NCBI GenBank assembly: GCA_046343015.1
Contig: JBKDOL010000107.1
Coordinates: forward strand, 20,969 to 84,968
Direction of reading: 5' to 3'
Length of the DNA: 64,000 nucleotides
DNA from: BJ22 sp021298375
Lineage (GTDB): Bacteria > Planctomycetota > Planctomycetia > Pirellulales > Pirellulaceae
Numbering within the stretch: position 1 is the stretch's first letter; every line of letters starts with the position of its first letter. The notes under the pieces were generated by a model. That model worked only from the letters and a program-made list of their open reading frames with translations. It was not told where the DNA came from and did not search any database. The position numbers and the translations under genes are program-made. Below, piece after piece: positions 52,481 to 60,837 of this stretch.

Positions 52481-53812
52481 CTACAGGAGATAAATCAGCG
52501 GAAACAACACCAGCCAGACCACGTCAACAAACTGCCAATAGAGCGAAGTGTTCTCCACCCAGCCCAATTGCCGCGAACCAAGGCGAGTGCACAACAGTCC
52601 GCCAATCACAATCAGGCCCGCAATCAAATGGAGTGCGTGACAGCCCGTAAGCAAAAAATAAGTGTTTGCCCAAGTCCGCCCCTGCGGCAGGACCTTGGGC
52701 AGGTTCAAGTCCAAAGCTCTGTCGAGTCCCGCAGCTTCAGGCTGAGCGGTCAACAACTGCAGAAACTCGATCCGGGAGGCCACGGCACTCTCTTCCGCCT
52801 TGCCCGCAGTCAGCTCGGTCGTCACCAAAGACGCCTCCGCTTTCGCCTTTTCTAATGCCGATGTCCACGCTGGTTTATCAGCATCGCCCACCTCCGCCAG
52901 CTTGGCTTGCGCTTGGGAAATCCGTTCCTGCAGTTCATTCAAGCGAGCAGAACGCACAGCCCGCGCTTTCTGCAACTCCTGAACTTGGCCCCGGAGCCCA
53001 GACTGTTCTCGCCGGGCAGTTTCCGCCCGCTGTTCCGAACCGTGCAGGGGATAAACCGCCTCCGCCAGCCGGTCGAGTAGCTCTTGCTGCTGCGCGGCGT
53101 CACTGGTCTTCCCCAATTGCTGCTCTGTCCAATTCACTCCACCGAACAGGAGCGCAGTCCGCGCGCTGTCAGAACCCACCGAACCGTTCGAAGCTCCCCC
53201 CGCCCCCGCAGCGAGATCAGGAGCAGCACTGAGAGCAGGAGCAGCACTGTCAGCCAACTCGCCGGCAGTTGTTACTCCGTTAGTCGCTCCCTCAGTCGCT
53301 CCGCGGTCAGTTGACGAGTTGCCTCCAGAAGCGCTCACGCCCAGCGCTCCCGAAAGAACCGCCTTCAGCCGGGAGAGATAGTAAACGTCGGCCCGGTCGT
53401 GCAGCAGACTGGCTCGACCCGCCGGCAATAACCCCAGCTTGTACTTTTCGTTGTATTCAATCGATTTGATCCCGAGGAATGAGAGCCCCAGCAAAAAAGC
53501 GACCAGCATCCAGAGCCTGCAAGTGCCCCCAGCTCCGGAGCGGAGCAGGCTCGCAGCCCGAGCCATCGCCAGGCTGGAGGCAACCAGAATCAGAGTGTTC
53601 ACCACGCCCAAGACCGGCTGCACATGCACCGCATGCCGGTCTGGCCACTCGCCCCCCGGTGCACTCCAGCGCAACACCAGGTAACTTCCCAGCAGGGCAG
53701 CAAAAAACATCACCTCGGTCGACAGGAACAGCCACATCGCCAGTTTGCCATTGCTGACTGGCAAGGCTTCACCGCCAACCGCTTGGGAATGACCAATCAC
53801 TGCCTGACCCAA
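52481..53812 (-). CDS. coxC: Cytochrome c oxidase subunit III with a coiled-coil insertion
   Basis: 443 residues, against about 200-260 for the family. Helices at the start (LAMWLFLSTEVMFFAALLGSYL; PVLGVVNTLILVASSLAMA; LWMLVAFLLGLSFLGIKSIEY) and at the end (NTYFLLTGCHALHLIAGLIVI; SLYWQFVDVVWLVLFPLIYLL) form the usual five-helix short subunit III. Between the third and fourth helices, where other members have a short loop, lie about 230 extra residues (130-370): an Ala/Ser/Gly/Thr-rich part, then a Glu/Gln/Arg/Lys coiled coil (LNELQERISQAQAKLAEVGD). The frame is open throughout, so it is a genuine insertion and not a frameshift. It sits between ctaB and the SCO gene. Confidence 0.92.
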   Translation of the reverse strand: MGQAVIGHSQAVGGEALPVSNGKLAMWLFLSTEVMFFAALLGSYLVLRWSAPGGEWPDRHAVHVQPVLGVVNTLILVASSLAMARAASLLRSGAGGTCRLWMLVAFLLGLSFLGIKSIEYNEKYKLGLLPAGRASLLHDRADVYYLSRLKAVLSGALGVSASGGNSSTDRGATEGATNGVTTAGELADSAAPALSAAPDLAAGAGGASNGSVGSDSARTALLFGGVNWTEQQLGKTSDAAQQQELLDRLAEAVYPLHGSEQRAETARREQSGLRGQVQELQKARAVRSARLNELQERISQAQAKLAEVGDADKPAWTSALEKAKAEASLVTTELTAGKAEESAVASRIEFLQLLTAQPEAAGLDRALDLNLPKVLPQGRTWANTYFLLTGCHALHLIAGLIVIGGLLCTRLGSRQLGWVENTSLYWQFVDVVWLVLFPLIYLL

Positions 53813-53847
53813 TTCTCGCTCCTCATCGATCTCGCTTGAATGCCGTC

Positions 53848-53877
53848 GTCAACCGCCTTGATGTCAACCGCCTTGAT
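53848..53877. repeat. 15-bp tandem duplication
   Basis: TCAACCGCCTTGATG occurs twice in a row in the 91-base ctaB-coxC spacer. Confidence 0.85.
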
Positions 53878-53903
53878 GTCCAGCCATCAGCGCCTGCAAG
53901 CGG

Positions 53904-54827
53904 CTAGTTAAACCAGCGGCTGAACAGCACCAACAGCAGCATGTACAGCGGCAAGTAGAGCACTGAAACTCGCAGGAGTTTCCGCGCTGACTGGTCGGTG
54001 GTTTCCCGCTGAAAGCGAACGGCGGCAAGAAAATAAACCGCTGCGGCGCCGGTTGCCAGCAACGCGAAGACGAGGCCCGCCCAGCGCGGCTCAATCACAA
54101 CGACCGGCAGCAAACTGCAGAGCCAGGTAGCGACTGCCGTCACCACGGCTTTGCGTCCGGCCCGGCGGCCAGTGGGGTCAACCACTGTCAGCATTTGCAG
54201 TCCACCCGCCGCATACTGTTCGCGATACAGCCAGGCGATCGCCATGAAGTGGGGAAACTGCCAAAACACGAGGACGAGAAAGAAGCTCCACGCTTGCCAA
54301 TTCAGGGTCTCGGTGGTCGCCAGAGCCCCGGAAAAAATCGGCAATGCTCCCGCCACCGCGCCGATCTCGGTATTCAACCACGTCCGCGTCTTCAGCGGGG
54401 TATAGACAAAAACATAGAGTACCCAAGTCGCCGCAGCGCAAAGGGCGGTCTGCCAGTTAAGCGTGGTCAAAAGATACGAGCAGCCCATGCCAAACGTGAT
54501 CGCGCCGAAATTCAAGACATCGAGCGCCGTCAATCGACGATCGGGGAGGGGACGCCGGGCAGTCCGGGGCATCAGCGGGTCGGTGTACCGCTCGAGATAC
54601 ATATTCAATGCATTGCCGCTGGCTGCGACCAGAAACATCCCCACAGCGACATGCAGCAGCGGCCAGAAGCCAGGCATCCCGCTCGCCGCAACCACTCCGC
54701 TGGCGACGATCGAAATCAGGACCATCGCCGAAATCCGCGGCTTGGTCAGCTCTACAAAAGCAGCCCACCGGCCGCCAGTTTTTTCAATCGTCCGCGTTTC
54801 AGCCAAATCCAATCCCGATATCGACAT
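53904..54827 (-). CDS. ctaB: Protohaem IX farnesyltransferase (haem O synthase)
   Basis: UbiA-family prenyltransferase that adds a farnesyl group to haem B, giving haem O. 307 residues with about eight to nine helices. The first Asp-rich motif is NALNMYLERYTDPLMPRTARR, with the R-T-x-x-R-P-L signature; the second region is YTPLKTRTWLNTEIGAVAGALP, and a further motif is FWQFPHFMAIAWLYREQYAAGGLQML. These are the classic CtaB/Cox10 landmarks. It lies between ctaA and coxC. Confidence 0.95.
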   Translation of the reverse strand: MSISGLDLAETRTIEKTGGRWAAFVELTKPRISAMVLISIVASGVVAASGMPGFWPLLHVAVGMFLVAASGNALNMYLERYTDPLMPRTARRPLPDRRLTALDVLNFGAITFGMGCSYLLTTLNWQTALCAAATWVLYVFVYTPLKTRTWLNTEIGAVAGALPIFSGALATTETLNWQAWSFFLVLVFWQFPHFMAIAWLYREQYAAGGLQMLTVVDPTGRRAGRKAVVTAVATWLCSLLPVVVIEPRWAGLVFALLATGAAAVYFLAAVRFQRETTDQSARKLLRVSVLYLPLYMLLLVLFSRWFN

Positions 54828-54977
54828 ACCCGTTTCAATCCCTCTCCGTCTCCAGCCGGTTCCGCCGTGGACCAGCCTGAGCTCACCTCCGACTCAATGC
54901 CCACCGGCATCAGCCGCGGTCACCATTATATCGACCACATCATCCGCTGAACGCCGCTTTTCTCTCTCCATCCAAAC

Positions 54978-56123
54978 TTATCCAGTCGTTCCTTGGCCGA
55001 TTTGCCAGCGTTCCGCCCGCTCTGCAGACAGCTCAGCCCCCGCTGCAGCCTTTTCTGCCAACCCGAACACCCGCCAACAACGCACGGTCAGCACTGCCCA
55101 ACAGGCGACAATGGCCGAACCAATCGCCACGTGCAACGTCACAATGTTGGTTTGCCACATCGTCTTTTCCGGGATCACAAACTGCGCCGTCCAAGTCCAG
55201 CTATCAAGCCACGACGGCCAGTTGTACTTCACGATCCAGGTACTCAAGCCGAGCAGAAACTGCAGCGTCACCAGCGCACTGAGCCAGCGGGCTGCCGATC
55301 GAATTCGAGGCTCCACGCCAGGCAAGCGACGAACTCTGCCGGCATACAGGTGCGTCCCGCCGAGCACGATGCAGGCCAGGGCCACATGCGTGTAAACCAG
55401 ATGTTGAAATCCTTGAGGGCTCCCATCGACTCCAACGTGCCTCAGGAAGGCACCAATCACCAATTGCGTGAAACTCAACGCCAACCACAGATGGGCTCCG
55501 CGCCAGACTTGGCGTTCCGCCGGCCCAAGCGCGAGAGGTGCCCGGCCTGCTGATGCTGAACGACTGGCCTGAATTCCCTGATCGCGCCACCAGCGGCTGA
55601 GCACAACACAAAAAGCGGCGGCTGAAGCAAAGAAGGCCGGGCCCACGCAGCCATGCAGCTTGGCAATGGTGCGGGCATCGATCACAACCCTCAAACCGCC
55701 GAGCAAGCCCTGGAAAATGACCAGCAGCAACAAGCCACCAGACAACCACCAGACCCAACGTCGCTGGTCGCAACGAATACAGGTCGCCACCAGCCCGATC
55801 GCAACCAAGCCTGCGGTCGAACCGATCAGACGGTGTCCATGCTCGAGGAAGAAATCCCAAGGGCCAAAAAACCAGGACGAAAAGGGATAGAGAAACATGT
55901 TGTAGCCATAGGTCCCCGGCCAATCCGGAACCGCCATTCCAGCATCGCTGCTGGTGACCAGCCCACCGAACCAAATCAGCGGAAACACCACGGTCACCAA
56001 CAAGGCTCCAACTCGCCACGGCCACGGACTGTACCCGGGAACCGCTTCTTCGGCTGGCTGTTCAGCCAGGACGGCACGTTCTTTCCGCTTTACCGGTTGC
56101 TGCGTTCGCTCAATCACACTCAT
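54978..56123 (-). CDS. ctaA: Haem A synthase
   Basis: Membrane enzyme that oxidises haem O to haem A. 381 residues from the ATG at 56121-56123, with GGAGG seven bases upstream; it overlaps the coxA stop codon (ATGA). About eight helices. Haem-ligand histidines are in FFLEHGHRLIGSTAGLVAIG, in IAKLHGCVGPAFFASA, and in the repeated half at TQLVIGAFLRH and LVYTHVALACIVLGGTHL. The DWPGTYGYN loop following VTSSDAGMAVP is typical of CtaA in this phylum. It lies between coxA and ctaB. Confidence 0.95.
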   Translation of the reverse strand: MSVIERTQQPVKRKERAVLAEQPAEEAVPGYSPWPWRVGALLVTVVFPLIWFGGLVTSSDAGMAVPDWPGTYGYNMFLYPFSSWFFGPWDFFLEHGHRLIGSTAGLVAIGLVATCIRCDQRRWVWWLSGGLLLLVIFQGLLGGLRVVIDARTIAKLHGCVGPAFFASAAAFCVVLSRWWRDQGIQASRSASAGRAPLALGPAERQVWRGAHLWLALSFTQLVIGAFLRHVGVDGSPQGFQHLVYTHVALACIVLGGTHLYAGRVRRLPGVEPRIRSAARWLSALVTLQFLLGLSTWIVKYNWPSWLDSWTWTAQFVIPEKTMWQTNIVTLHVAIGSAIVACWAVLTVRCWRVFGLAEKAAAGAELSAERAERWQIGQGTTG

Positions 56124-57892
56124 GCCGGAGCCTCCGATTGGGGCCAATAGTCCGAATCATGCCCCGGATAGCTGTACTCATAAGGGCCCCGATAAACCTG
56201 CGGAATCTCGGCGAAGTTTCCATGCGGCGGACAGTTCGGCACGGTCCACTCCAGCGAATTGGCTCGCCAGGGGTTTGCTTCCGCTTTTCGCCCCCAAAAC
56301 AGACTCCCGAGAAAGTTAATCAGGAAGATTACCTGGGCGGCAGCCATCCCAAACGCGCACCAGGTGATGAACTGATTCACCGGTAACAAGTCGCGAAATC
56401 CCTCCACCACATAGGGATCCGCAGTCCGCCGCAGAAAACCACGGGCCCCGAGGAAATGCATCGGGAAAAACGTGCCATTGACGAAAATAAAGCTGAGGAA
56501 AAAGTGCACCTGCCCCCAAAAATCGTTCATCATCCGGCCGAACATCTTGGGGAACCAGAAGTAAATCGCTCCAAACACCCCGAGGATGCTGCTCCCAAAG
56601 AGCACGTAGTGAAAGTGGGCGACGATAAAGTAGGTGTCCGTAATGACCATGTCGACTGGCGTTGCCGCCATCAGCAACCCCGAAAGGCCGCCGATGATGA
56701 ACATGGAGATAAAACCGAGACCAAACAGGGTAGGGCAGTCCATTCGCAACTTGCCGCCCCAAATCGTCCCCAGCCAATTGAAAACCTTCACTCCGCTGGG
56801 AAGGGCAATCAGCATGGTCGAAATCATGAATGAGACCGAAAGGAAATAACTCATACCGGAGACAAACATGTGGTGCCCCCAGACGATAAATCCCAAGCCC
56901 GAGATCGCAATCATCGAATAAATCATCGGACGATAGCCAAACAGCGGCTTCCGCGCTCCGCAACTGAGCATGTCTGAAACCATCCCCATCGCCGGCAGTA
57001 CCATGATGTATACCGCCGGATGAGAGTAAAACCAGAACAGGTGCTGCCAGAGCAGCGGTTGACCGCCGCTTCCATCCAGCGGCTGAATCGAATTCGCTTC
57101 CAGGCCGTTGGGCAAAAAGAAGCCGGTCTGAAAGACCTTTTCCAGCAGCAACATCACCAGCGCGGCCGTCAGCACGGGCAAGGCAAAGGCTTGCAGGATC
57201 GCCGTGATGAACAATCCCCAGACCGTCATCGGCATCCGAAACAGCGTCATCCCCGGAGCCCGCAGCTGGAGCACTGTCGTGATGTAATTGATCGAACCGA
57301 GCATCGAGGAGATCCCGACAAACACCAGCCCCAAAACCCAGAGGGATTGAGCGTCGCCAAACAGAACGCTCAGCGGCGGATATGCAGTCCAGCCAAAGTC
57401 TGGGCCCCGCTCGGGAGTGGCCATCGCCCAGATCATGCAGCCAAAGGCTGGCCACATCAGCCAGTAGCTGAGCATGTTCATCGTCGGAAAAGCCATGTCC
57501 CGGGCCCCGATCATCAGCGGGATCAGGTAGTTGCCAAACGCGCCGGTGAGGATCGGGACCACGACGAAAAAGATCATGATCGTCGCGTGCATCGTGAATA
57601 GCACGTTGTAAAACTGCGGAGTGATCTGCCCCCCCTCGGCGGCAAACAAGGTCCGGCCAATGATCGGGATTTCCGTCCATGGCCAAGCCAACTGCCAGCG
57701 GATGGCCAGCGCCAGCAGTCCGCCAATTCCCAGCCAGATCAGCGAGGAAAAGAGGAACTGCAAACCAATCACCTTGTGGTCCCGGGAGAAGACCCACGTT
57801 CCCAGAAAGCGGACCAGCGGATTGCTGCTCGAACCGTGCGGTTCGTGAACGGCACTTGTCTCGCCACTGAGTGAAAATCCGTCGGCTGTCAT
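56120..57892 (-). CDS. coxA: Cytochrome c oxidase subunit I, A2 type
   Basis: Catalytic subunit with haem a and the haem a3-CuB centre. 590 residues from the ATG at 57890-57892 (AAGGAGG seven bases upstream, overlapping coxB's stop). Twelve helices. Ligands: His in VLFTMHATIMIFF (haem a), HPAVY with the cross-linked His/Tyr, HH in VWGHHMFVSG (CuB), and AHFHYVL (haem a3 and haem a). The D-channel entrance Asp is in MIGARDMAFP and the K-channel Lys in PSGVKVFNW. The Glu of type A1 is replaced by the YSHPAVY motif, which defines the A2 group. An upstream frame to 58024 overlaps coxB and was rejected. Confidence 0.97.
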   Translation of the reverse strand: MTADGFSLSGETSAVHEPHGSSSNPLVRFLGTWVFSRDHKVIGLQFLFSSLIWLGIGGLLALAIRWQLAWPWTEIPIIGRTLFAAEGGQITPQFYNVLFTMHATIMIFFVVVPILTGAFGNYLIPLMIGARDMAFPTMNMLSYWLMWPAFGCMIWAMATPERGPDFGWTAYPPLSVLFGDAQSLWVLGLVFVGISSMLGSINYITTVLQLRAPGMTLFRMPMTVWGLFITAILQAFALPVLTAALVMLLLEKVFQTGFFLPNGLEANSIQPLDGSGGQPLLWQHLFWFYSHPAVYIMVLPAMGMVSDMLSCGARKPLFGYRPMIYSMIAISGLGFIVWGHHMFVSGMSYFLSVSFMISTMLIALPSGVKVFNWLGTIWGGKLRMDCPTLFGLGFISMFIIGGLSGLLMAATPVDMVITDTYFIVAHFHYVLFGSSILGVFGAIYFWFPKMFGRMMNDFWGQVHFFLSFIFVNGTFFPMHFLGARGFLRRTADPYVVEGFRDLLPVNQFITWCAFGMAAAQVIFLINFLGSLFWGRKAEANPWRANSLEWTVPNCPPHGNFAEIPQVYRGPYEYSYPGHDSDYWPQSEAPA

Positions 57893-58707
57893 TCCTGCTC
57901 CTCCTTGGCGGCGAATCCCTTCCAGGGCGATTGCTCGGCCAACCAGCGATCGTAATCCGAACGGCTGACCAACTGCATCCGGGCTTGCATCGTGTAATGG
58001 CCCCAGCCGCAGAGCTCGGAACAAATGATCTCCAACTCCACCGGACTAGTGGCCTTGAACCAGACAAAGTGCTGCATTCCTGGCACGATGTCCTGCTTCA
58101 ACCGCAAACCGGGGACGAAAAAGCTGTGAATCACGTCGCGACTCTCAAGCTGCAGCACCACCGGCTCGCCAAAGGGGACGTGGAGCAGATTCTCGAGGTA
58201 CACGTCATCCGGCGTATCGAGCCTCCCATCGGGTCCAGCGTGGTAAAACTCCCAGCCGAAACGCTTGGCAACCACCTTCGCCAGCGGCGGTTGAGGTTGC
58301 ATCCGGCCGGCGATTTCCACCAGCGGTCGCTCCAGCTTGTTCTCCGCCCAGGAGTTCAATTGATACAGCGAAAGAAATACCAGAATCCCCGCCGCGGCCA
58401 CCGACCAGGTCAACTCGAGCAGATTGCTGTGCGTGAAGTACCTCGCACCCAACTCTTGCCCGCCGCTCAACTGCCTCCCGCCGAATCTCCAGACCGACCA
58501 GCCCAGCAACAGACCGGTGGAGACAAACACAACCGCCATGATCCCGTGGATGACGTTGTAGAGGTGATCGATCTCCACCCCGGCTTGGTTGTAGTTGGCG
58601 GGCAACCTCAGACCGGCAAATGGTGCCACGCCCAGCATCGCCAGCGCGTAAACGATCGTGCCGACAATCGGCACGGCGAAAAACAGCAAGCCCCAAAAGC
58701 GATACAT
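57889..58707 (-). CDS. coxB: Cytochrome c oxidase subunit II
   Basis: Membrane-anchored subunit that receives electrons from cytochrome c via the CuA centre. 272 residues. An extra N-terminal helix (WGLLFFAVPIVGTIVYALAMLG) precedes the two usual ones (GIMAVVFVSTGLLLGWSVWRF; LELTWSVAAAGILVFLSLYQ). CuA ligands: His194 (DVIHSFFVPG), then Cys229, Cys233, His237 and Met240 (CSELCGWGHYTM). There is no fused cytochrome c domain, in line with a separate di-haem cytochrome encoded just upstream (58722-60095). The stop overlaps the coxA start. Confidence 0.97.
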   Translation of the reverse strand: MYRFWGLLFFAVPIVGTIVYALAMLGVAPFAGLRLPANYNQAGVEIDHLYNVIHGIMAVVFVSTGLLLGWSVWRFGGRQLSGGQELGARYFTHSNLLELTWSVAAAGILVFLSLYQLNSWAENKLERPLVEIAGRMQPQPPLAKVVAKRFGWEFYHAGPDGRLDTPDDVYLENLLHVPFGEPVVLQLESRDVIHSFFVPGLRLKQDIVPGMQHFVWFKATSPVELEIICSELCGWGHYTMQARMQLVSRSDYDRWLAEQSPWKGFAAKEEQE

Positions 58708-58721
58708 TTTCCGCTGGACTC

Positions 58722-60095
58722 CTACTTCCCAGAGACTTCGCGGCCACCCACGGGCCGAGCGGACATCGCGGCATCCCCACCGGACAACCGCTCGTACGGC
58801 ATCGCCTGCACATAAGCCACCACGGCCCAGACTTCCTCCGGAGTCAACGACGGACTGGAAGGCATCGGCGTCCCTTCAATTCCATTGGCGATCCGGCGGT
58901 AGATGTCCGCGGGAGCATTCCCCCCACGATAAACGGGAATCCGCAAGTTTCGCGGGCGCACTGGTCGCGGCGGCAACGCCCCTGCCTCGAGGAAGTGCTG
59001 GTAGGTCTGCTTGCTGAGCACATCGACGCCGGGAGTTTTCAGCCAATCGTTTGTCCAGTCGTCGTAGTTTTGAGTTTGCCCATCACCCAACCCGGTCGCA
59101 CCATGACACTGCACGCAGTTTGCCTTGCCGAAAAACAAATCTCGCCCCTTGGCGACCCACTCCTGCGGCGGCGCGGCAGTCGACATCAAGTCCGCGGGAG
59201 GAGCCGGTACTTCCGTAATCGATTCGTCGCGATCACTCCAGCGGTCGACGATCTCTTCATACAGGTACTCGCCAACCAAAGTCTGCAACTGTGCATTGAG
59301 CGCTTCCTGTTCGGCCGGCAACTCTGGCTGCTCCGAGCCTCCTCCAGCTTCCTTTTGATTCGCACCCGCATTCGCACCCGCAGTTGCCTGCTTCGTCGAG
59401 CCGGCTCGCAAGGCTTTAAGATCAACCAGCGGTTCGCCTTCCAGTCCCGGCAACTCGGCCAACAGCCGTCGCTCGTACTCGCCACGAATCGTCAAGTACT
59501 TGACGTAATCGACCAGGGCCAGCACCTCTTCTTCCGGCAGTGTCGTGAAGGCCGGCATGGCTGAACCTGGAATCCCTCGGCGAATCACCCGGACCAGGTC
59601 GGCGTCGGTCGGAGGTCGCCGCAAGGGCGTGCTCTTGAACTTGTACTTCCCGAGCCGAAAATCTCTCGGGTACGGGTAGAGTGCGAGCGCGGTCGGACCG
59701 GCGCCATCACCCGTGATTCCATGGCAGTGAGCGCAATGCTCCCGATACAGCCCCCAGTGTTTTCCCTTTTCATCACTGGAGACCGGCCCCGCCGCCAGCC
59801 TTAATCGATCGAGGCTGACCAGTTGATTCAACGGATCCTCGTCTCCGTAAATCGCTGGCAATCGCGGTTCGTCCGGAGTTCCGAACAGAGTCGTCAGCAA
59901 AGTATCGACCTGCTCGCGGTACTCAGGGGCAAACTGCTGGTCGGCCTCCAAATTGAGCCGCTCCTGTTTGACCCATTCCACGCGGTTGGCGCGAAACTCG
60001 GGCGAGGGGACTTTTTCGCATCCCGCCAGCAAGAATGCCATCAAGCCGACGGCCGCCACGCTTTTCGAAACTAACGCTCGCAAGATTTCCGCCAT
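58722..60095 (-). CDS. Di-haem cytochrome c lipoprotein of the oxidase cluster
   Basis: 457 residues from the ATG at 60093-60095 (GAGG five bases upstream). A lipobox (FLLAGC, Cys26) predicts attachment to a membrane. Two class I cytochrome c domains: CAHCH at 121-125 with Met180 (GSAMPAF) and CVQCH at 327-331 with GTPMPSS as the second Met ligand. A Gln/Glu/Ala-rich linker (about 230-280) separates them. Fourteen bases separate its stop from coxB, so it heads the oxidase operon and is the likely electron donor to CuA, replacing the haem domain fused to subunit II in caa3 enzymes (inference). Confidence 0.9.
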   Translation of the reverse strand: MAEILRALVSKSVAAVGLMAFLLAGCEKVPSPEFRANRVEWVKQERLNLEADQQFAPEYREQVDTLLTTLFGTPDEPRLPAIYGDEDPLNQLVSLDRLRLAAGPVSSDEKGKHWGLYREHCAHCHGITGDGAGPTALALYPYPRDFRLGKYKFKSTPLRRPPTDADLVRVIRRGIPGSAMPAFTTLPEEEVLALVDYVKYLTIRGEYERRLLAELPGLEGEPLVDLKALRAGSTKQATAGANAGANQKEAGGGSEQPELPAEQEALNAQLQTLVGEYLYEEIVDRWSDRDESITEVPAPPADLMSTAAPPQEWVAKGRDLFFGKANCVQCHGATGLGDGQTQNYDDWTNDWLKTPGVDVLSKQTYQHFLEAGALPPRPVRPRNLRIPVYRGGNAPADIYRRIANGIEGTPMPSSPSLTPEEVWAVVAYVQAMPYERLSGGDAAMSARPVGGREVSGK

Positions 60096-60323
60096 CGTTC
60101 CCTCTGAGAATTCCCGACCAATCTGCAATTGTCCGGGCTTAACAGACTGCTTGCCAGTCCGTCAAAATGTCGCAAACCCGGAAATTGCTACCGGGGTGAC
60201 CGTTGAAAGGAGCTTCTTGGTCACAAGTTCGCCCTAAACGGAGGGTAAACTGCGAACCGAGTGGCGGCAAAACGGTCGTGGGCTGCGACAAATGGCTCAA
60301 ACGCCGTTTTGAACTGACCGAGG

Positions 60324-60500
60324 CTACCAGTCGATTTGATCCAGGCGGGACCGCAACGCCGCGACATCCTCGGGGGAGGTTTGCAGTCGCCCGGGAGCGT
60401 CAGGCCGGGCACAACCGGACCAACTGCAGCACCCGGTCAGCAGCAGCATGAGCAGCCACGTTCGAGGCTGCTTCCAACTTTGGCGAAAACGGACTGGCAA
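60324..60500 (-). CDS. Small lipoprotein upstream of the oxidase operon
   Basis: 58 residues. The start is TTG at 60498-60500, chosen because GGAGGAGG lies eight bases upstream. The N-terminus has a positive stretch (MPVRFRQSWKQPRTW) and a hydrophobic core LLMLLLTGCC, with a lipobox at LLTGC or at WSGC. The mature part is only about 35 residues (ARPDAPGRLQTSPEDVAALRSRLDQIDW in part), probably one helix. I do not recognise a family. It is 228 bases before the cytochrome gene and may belong to the same unit. Confidence 0.6.
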   Translation of the reverse strand: MPVRFRQSWKQPRTWLLMLLLTGCCSWSGCARPDAPGRLQTSPEDVAALRSRLDQIDW

Positions 60501-60837
60501 CTTGCTTTCCTCCTCCGGCAACTGAGCCCGGCCTCGCGGGCAATCCTTCCGCTGCTCGGGCAATCTACTAAAGCGCGCGGCCAACGGACGGCTGAGGCCG
60601 CCATCACGCGCGATCGTTTGGCAAGCGAGCAACTCGAAATTTCGTGCGGGCCTGCCTCATCACAGGACCCTCGTCACTCGCGTCAAGCCCCTCAGCCCTC
60701 GCCACGCCTCAGGGCGAACGGTCCTTCCCGCGAACGGGCCTTCCCGCGAATGGACCTTCCCGCGAACGGGCCACCCGGAACCGAGAGCCAACCAGCACGG
60801 GCGGCTTCAGCAAAGACGAAACGACGGGGCGGCGCCC
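60501..60837. other. Spacer with 16-bp repeats
   Basis: 337 bases between the cupredoxin and small lipoprotein genes. It contains the 16-bp array at 60714-60777. No gene was seen. Confidence 0.55.
60714..60777. repeat. 16-bp tandem array, four units
   Basis: GCGAACGGTCCTTCCC, GCGAACGGGCCTTCCC, GCGAATGGACCTTCCC and GCGAACGGGCCACCCG are directly adjacent from 60714. Confidence 0.92.

Noticed and set aside
56316..58067. 583-codon open frame on the minus strand overlapping coxA in another frame
   Set aside because: Same-strand shadow of coxA; the coxA frame has all haem and copper ligands.
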